From the NCBI GenBank assembly GCA_045648765.1, contig JAZROQ010000050.1, positions 1 to 17,680 on the forward strand: a stretch of DNA of 17,680 bases. The letters run 5' to 3'. This document shows positions 14,083-17,680 of the stretch, one piece after another. A model generated the notes under the pieces. That model saw nothing but the letters and a program-made list of their open reading frames with translations, was not told the DNA's origin and ran no database searches. The DNA is from RGIG3009 sp045648765. Lineage in GTDB: Bacteria > Bacillota > Clostridia > Oscillospirales > Acutalibacteraceae. Position numbers and translations under genes: made by a program. Numbering within the stretch: position 1 is the stretch's first letter; every line of letters starts with the position of its first letter.

Positions 14083-15177
14083 ATGCCAAAAAAGAAAAGA
14101 AAACATACCTACTCCAAGCAAACACGTACTTGGGCTATTGTCGGTTCGTCCGTTATGGCTTTTATAGGCGTTGTTTGTATTGTTGCCTACGCTCTCCTTT
14201 CTTCTTTGTTGGGACGAATCAACTTTCTTGACGACAATTTTTACGATCCCAACGCCGATGTGGACTTAGGTGTTGAGGATGAAGGCGTTCCCAACGCTCC
14301 GGTTATGGATGATTCCGCTTATGAAAATGCGAAATCTGTTTTGGAATTACCATTGCGCGGAAACGAAAAAGGAATTCGCAACCTTTTGTTGTTAGGCATT
14401 GACAGTCGCACCGATTCTTATAAAGGTCTTTCGGACACCACTATTATTTTGTCTATCAACGACAACACCAAAACTATCAAGCTTATTTCGCTGTTACGAG
14501 ACACTTGGGTTACTTTGCCCGGGCGTGATAAAGATGGTGACGGCAAAGACGACTTTGGGAAACTGAATTCCGCTTACGCCTATGGTCGTCACGTTTTGCA
14601 AAACAAAACCATTGCTCAAAACTTCCGCTTGAAAATTGATGATTATATCGGTGTTAATTTTCAAAGTTTGCCGGTCCTTATTGACGCTATGGGTGGTCTT
14701 GATATTGAACTGACAGCCAAAGAAATCACACAGATTCCTGCGGTAGGATGCTATACAGTCGCTGACAACCCCAATTTCATAGGCATGACCGGGACGCCCG
14801 GTGTGCACCATTTAAATGGGTATCAAGCCATGCAATACGCTCGTATTCGCAAAATCGATAGCGATTTCAAACGTACCGAACGGCAACGCAAAGTAATTAC
14901 CTTGCTTATGGAAAAAGCAAAAACCATGAACTATACACAACTTATCAGTATGGTGTATAAGGCAGTTTCGTATGTTGATACCAACTTCTCAACCGATGAA
15001 CTGCTGGATTTTGCCGGTAACGCTCTTAAATATTCCTCTTATACCATCGAAAACAGTTATCATCTTCCCAAAAATGGCGAGTACCAATCCACCTCTATTC
15101 CCGGGAAAGGCAATGGTCTGTTGCTGATAAACAACAAAAAAGTTGTGCAAGACTTACACAACTACATTTACGGTTAA
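14083..15177 (+). CDS. LytR-CpsA-Psr (LCP) family cell-wall glycopolymer transferase
   Basis: A 364-residue membrane-anchored enzyme. A basic N-terminus (KKKRKH) and one helix at about residues 17-43 place the rest outside the membrane. The LCP domain runs from about residue 97 (RNLLLLGIDSRTD) through SLLRDTWV and GKLNSAYAYG to YARIRKIDSDFKRTERQR (about 250-267), which holds the paired arginines expected to bind the lipid pyrophosphate. The family attaches teichoic acids or other glycopolymers from undecaprenyl carriers to peptidoglycan. The ATG at 14083 has AAGGAG upstream; the nearer ATG at 14074 is too close to that site, and the TTG at 14050 is rejected. It follows the transketolase genes by 57 bases with no terminator, so it may be read from the same promoter. 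The glycopolymer is unknown. Confidence 0.93.
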   Translation: MPKKKRKHTYSKQTRTWAIVGSSVMAFIGVVCIVAYALLSSLLGRINFLDDNFYDPNADVDLGVEDEGVPNAPVMDDSAYENAKSVLELPLRGNEKGIRNLLLLGIDSRTDSYKGLSDTTIILSINDNTKTIKLISLLRDTWVTLPGRDKDGDGKDDFGKLNSAYAYGRHVLQNKTIAQNFRLKIDDYIGVNFQSLPVLIDAMGGLDIELTAKEITQIPAVGCYTVADNPNFIGMTGTPGVHHLNGYQAMQYARIRKIDSDFKRTERQRKVITLLMEKAKTMNYTQLISMVYKAVSYVDTNFSTDELLDFAGNALKYSSYTIENSYHLPKNGEYQSTSIPGKGNGLLLINNKKVVQDLHNYIYG

Positions 15178-15214
15178 AAAAAGACGTCTGATGAATTCAT
15201 CAGACGTCTTTTTT
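15177..15214. terminator. Bidirectional palindromic terminator between LCP gene and copA
   Basis: A perfect 38-bp palindrome centred between 15195 and 15196 (core GATGAATTCATC), starting with A-runs and ending with T-runs, so it works on both strands. It begins at the last base of the LCP stop codon and ends one base before the stop codon of the converging copA gene. Confidence 0.92.
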
Positions 15215-15215
15215 A

Positions 15216-17680
15216 TCACTCAATACCAACCACCGTATAACCGGCATCTTCTACAATTTTTTGTAATTGTTCGGCAGACAGCGTGTTGGTTTCTATGGCA
15301 GCTTCGGCGTGTTCCAAATCCACTGTTGCTTGAACACCGTTCACCGCGTTCAAGGCTTTTTCCACACGTGAGCGACAATGTTCGCACATCATACCTTCTA
15401 TTTTTAAACGAATCACAGAAACTTCCTCCTTTTCCTTTGGTTTTGTTTTTCCAAATTTGCACAATCTGAGAGCGTTTGTTACCACAAATACACTACTCAA
15501 ACTCATAGCAGCAGCAGCAAACATAGGACTTAAATCCCATTTAAGCAAAGGATAAAAAGCTCCTGCCGCCAACGGTATGCCCAAACAGTTATAAAAGAAT
15601 GCCCAAAACAAATTTTGACGAATATTGCGCATCACAGAGCGGCTCAAACGAATGGCGGTTGCCACATCGCGCAAATCATTTTTCATAAGCACAATATCGG
15701 CACTGTCAATAGCGACATCGGCTCCCGCACCGATGGCAACCCCTAAATCCGCACGCATTAACGCCGGAGCATCGTTGATACCATCCCCTACCATTGCCAC
15801 CATTTTTCCTTGTTTTTGCAAAGAAGAAACCGCTTTTTCTTTTTCTTGCGGTAACACATCGGAAATCACGGTTTGAATAGAAAGCTTCTTTGCTACCGTT
15901 TCGGCTGTTTTTCGGTTATCACCCGTTAGCAAAACGGTTTCAAGCCCCAACCGTTGCAATTGACGTATAGCCACGGCACTGGTTTCTTTTACCGTATCTG
16001 CCACAGCTATAATACCAACCAATTGATGTCCTTTGGCAAAAAAAAGCGGCGTTTTCCCTTGCATGGAAAGGGTGGCAATGGTGTTTGTATGTGCACCAAC
16101 ATCCACGCCGTTTTCTACCATAAATTTTTCGTTGCCTGCAAAGCAAAACTGACCATCAATTTGTGCGGTAACACCTAAGCCGGAAATCACACGAAACGCC
16201 TCGACCTTTGGTGTTTCTATACCTTGCTGTTTTACCAGCGCCATAATTGCTTGTGACAAGGGATGTTCACTGCTTTTTTCAAGTCCTGCCGCCAAGCGCA
16301 ACAAATCCTGCTCGGTTACGCCAATGGGCAAACAATCGGTAACGGAAGGTTTACCAATTGTCACCGTTCCGGTTTTATCCAGCAAAACCGTTTGTATACG
16401 GCAAGCGGTTTCCAACGCTTCGCCCGATTTAACAAAAATACCGTAACGTGCGCCCTGTTCGGTACCTACCATAATCGCTACCGGCGTTGCCAAGCCCAAA
16501 GCACAGGGGCATGAAATCACCAACACACACACTGCGTGTGTTAAAGCTGTTTCAAAAACGCCAACCGCCAACCACCACACTATACCGGTCAGCAAGGAAA
16601 GAACCATTACAACAGGAACAAAGACACCCGCAATTTTATCGGCGGTTTTGGCAATAGGCGCTTTGGAAGCACCGGCTGTTTCCACCAAATGTATGATTTG
16701 TGCAAACATAGTTTCTTGCCCCACGCGGGTAACTTGTACACGTAAAAAGCCATTGTAATTTACGGTAGCACCAATAACCGTATCCCCTACCGATTTTTCG
16801 ACCGGCAGACTTTCTCCGGTAATGGCAGATTCATCCACCGCCGCCTCCCCTTCGATAATAATACCATCTACGGGGATACGCGTACCCGCACGAACCACCA
16901 CAACGTCACCGACGACAACCGACTCTATGGGAAGTGTAACAACCGTTCCGCCACGTTCTACTTCGGCAATTTGTGGCGCTAAATCCATAAGACCTTCCAG
17001 CGCCTCGGTCGTTTTCTTTTTGGAACGAAACTCCAAAAATTTTCCCAACGTTACCAAGCTTAACACCATAGCGGCAGATTCAAAATACAAATCTTCGTAA
17101 TAGCGCATAACAAGCGGCATATTGTGTGTACTGATGCCGTGTGCTATACGATACAAGGCAAACAAACCGTATACAAGTGTTGCTGTTGTCGCAACCGCTA
17201 CTAAGCTATCCATATTAGGGGCGCGACGAAGTAACGCAGAAAACCCTTTTTGAAAATAGGACCGATTAACATAAACCACCGGCAAACAAAGCAACAGTTG
17301 TGTCAATGCAAACGAAACAGCGTTTTCATGACCGCCCAAAAAATTTGGCAACGGCAATCCTATCATATGTCCCATTGACAAATACATCAGCGGCAACAAA
17401 AAAGCAAAAGATATGCCCAAACGAATAAACCACGCGGTATTGGATGCCGCCGCCTTTTTAGGTGCAGGCTTTTCTTTTTTTTCGGAATTTGCTTTATACC
17501 CCACAGCATCCACAGCAACTGTTATGGATTCAACAGTGGCAACGGTTTCGTCATAATCAACCATCATGGAATTCGTAAGCAAATTGACTTCGACTGACTT
17601 TACACCGTTTACTTTGCGCACCGCTTTTTCCACATGGGAAGAACACGCCGAGCAAGTCATGCCTAACACAGAAAATTTTT
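15216..17680 (-). CDS. copA: Copper-exporting P1B-type ATPase (CopA) with N- and C-terminal HMA domains (5' end beyond window)
   Basis: About 820 residues are visible; only a few N-terminal residues seem to be missing, since KFSVLGMTC directly precedes the edge. Numbering is from the GTG at 17669. The N-terminal HMA domain has GMTCSAC. After a Lys/Pro-rich linker come the membrane helices, the actuator motif TGES, the ion-binding CPC (387-389), the phosphorylation site DKTGT (D431), the nucleotide-domain SEHPL and the hinge GDGINDAP (about 628-635). All catalytic motifs are intact. After the last helix pair comes a second HMA domain with MMCEHC (C762, C765), followed by a C-terminus ending GYTVVGIE. 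The CPC class transports Cu(I), normally outward. No CsoR or CopY regulator is in the window; it could lie to the right. The C-terminal HMA is unusual. Confidence 0.95.
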   Translation of the reverse strand, partial: KFSVLGMTCSACSSHVEKAVRKVNGVKSVEVNLLTNSMMVDYDETVATVESITVAVDAVGYKANSEKKEKPAPKKAAASNTAWFIRLGISFAFLLPLMYLSMGHMIGLPLPNFLGGHENAVSFALTQLLLCLPVVYVNRSYFQKGFSALLRRAPNMDSLVAVATTATLVYGLFALYRIAHGISTHNMPLVMRYYEDLYFESAAMVLSLVTLGKFLEFRSKKKTTEALEGLMDLAPQIAEVERGGTVVTLPIESVVVGDVVVVRAGTRIPVDGIIIEGEAAVDESAITGESLPVEKSVGDTVIGATVNYNGFLRVQVTRVGQETMFAQIIHLVETAGASKAPIAKTADKIAGVFVPVVMVLSLLTGIVWWLAVGVFETALTHAVCVLVISCPCALGLATPVAIMVGTEQGARYGIFVKSGEALETACRIQTVLLDKTGTVTIGKPSVTDCLPIGVTEQDLLRLAAGLEKSSEHPLSQAIMALVKQQGIETPKVEAFRVISGLGVTAQIDGQFCFAGNEKFMVENGVDVGAHTNTIATLSMQGKTPLFFAKGHQLVGIIAVADTVKETSAVAIRQLQRLGLETVLLTGDNRKTAETVAKKLSIQTVISDVLPQEKEKAVSSLQKQGKMVAMVGDGINDAPALMRADLGVAIGAGADVAIDSADIVLMKNDLRDVATAIRLSRSVMRNIRQNLFWAFFYNCLGIPLAAGAFYPLLKWDLSPMFAAAAMSLSSVFVVTNALRLCKFGKTKPKEKEEVSVIRLKIEGMMCEHCRSRVEKALNAVNGVQATVDLEHAEAAIETNTLSAEQLQKIVEDAGYTVVGIE

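Overview
The window reads as chromosome of a low-to-moderate GC, spore-forming Clostridia (Firmicutes), probably a gut-type Oscillospirales/Ruminococcaceae-like organism. The reasons are a cotJABC spore-coat operon, a split two-gene transketolase, a bacterial alpha2-type glycyl-tRNA synthetase, a LytR-CpsA-Psr wall enzyme, GGAGG-type ribosome sites before almost every gene, and a guanine riboswitch in front of xpt. The taxon is inferred from gene content only. No IS element, phage, CRISPR array, rRNA or tRNA gene was seen, and no gene-free stretch exceeds 300 bases.

Layout. Bases 1-2076 (minus) hold most of a large protein that joins a J-domain, a TPR-like segment, one membrane helix, a Ser/Thr-rich linker and a BspA-type leucine-rich-repeat array that runs off the left edge. 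A strong hairpin terminator and a minus promoter lie at 2107-2170. The overlapping genes cotJA-cotJB-cotJC occupy 3336-2207 (minus). A lone GltD-like iron-sulfur flavoprotein follows at 3502-4731 (plus), with a shared terminator after it.

Bases 4791-10593 form one purine salvage and uptake unit on the minus strand. A consensus promoter leads into a guanine-class purine riboswitch with its own terminator, then xpt, a BMP-family lipoprotein, a double ATPase and two permeases (nupN/O/P/Q-like). The riboswitch and the operon order together suggest uptake of guanosine or related purine nucleosides, shut down when guanine is plentiful. Hairpins between the lipoprotein gene and the ATPase gene could set a higher dose of the binding protein.

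Bases 10673-12052 (minus) encode glycyl-tRNA synthetase. From the same intergenic region the plus strand carries the two transketolase subunit genes and an LCP-family envelope enzyme (12224-15177), closed by a perfect 38-bp palindromic terminator that also serves the gene coming from the other side. That gene, at the right edge (minus), is a CopA-type copper P-type ATPase with a metal-binding domain at both ends; its first few codons lie outside the window.

Most of the window is ordinary housekeeping. The most unusual items are the J-domain/membrane/LRR surface protein with its internally duplicated repeats, the diverged purine aptamer, and the copper pump with a C-terminal HMA domain.
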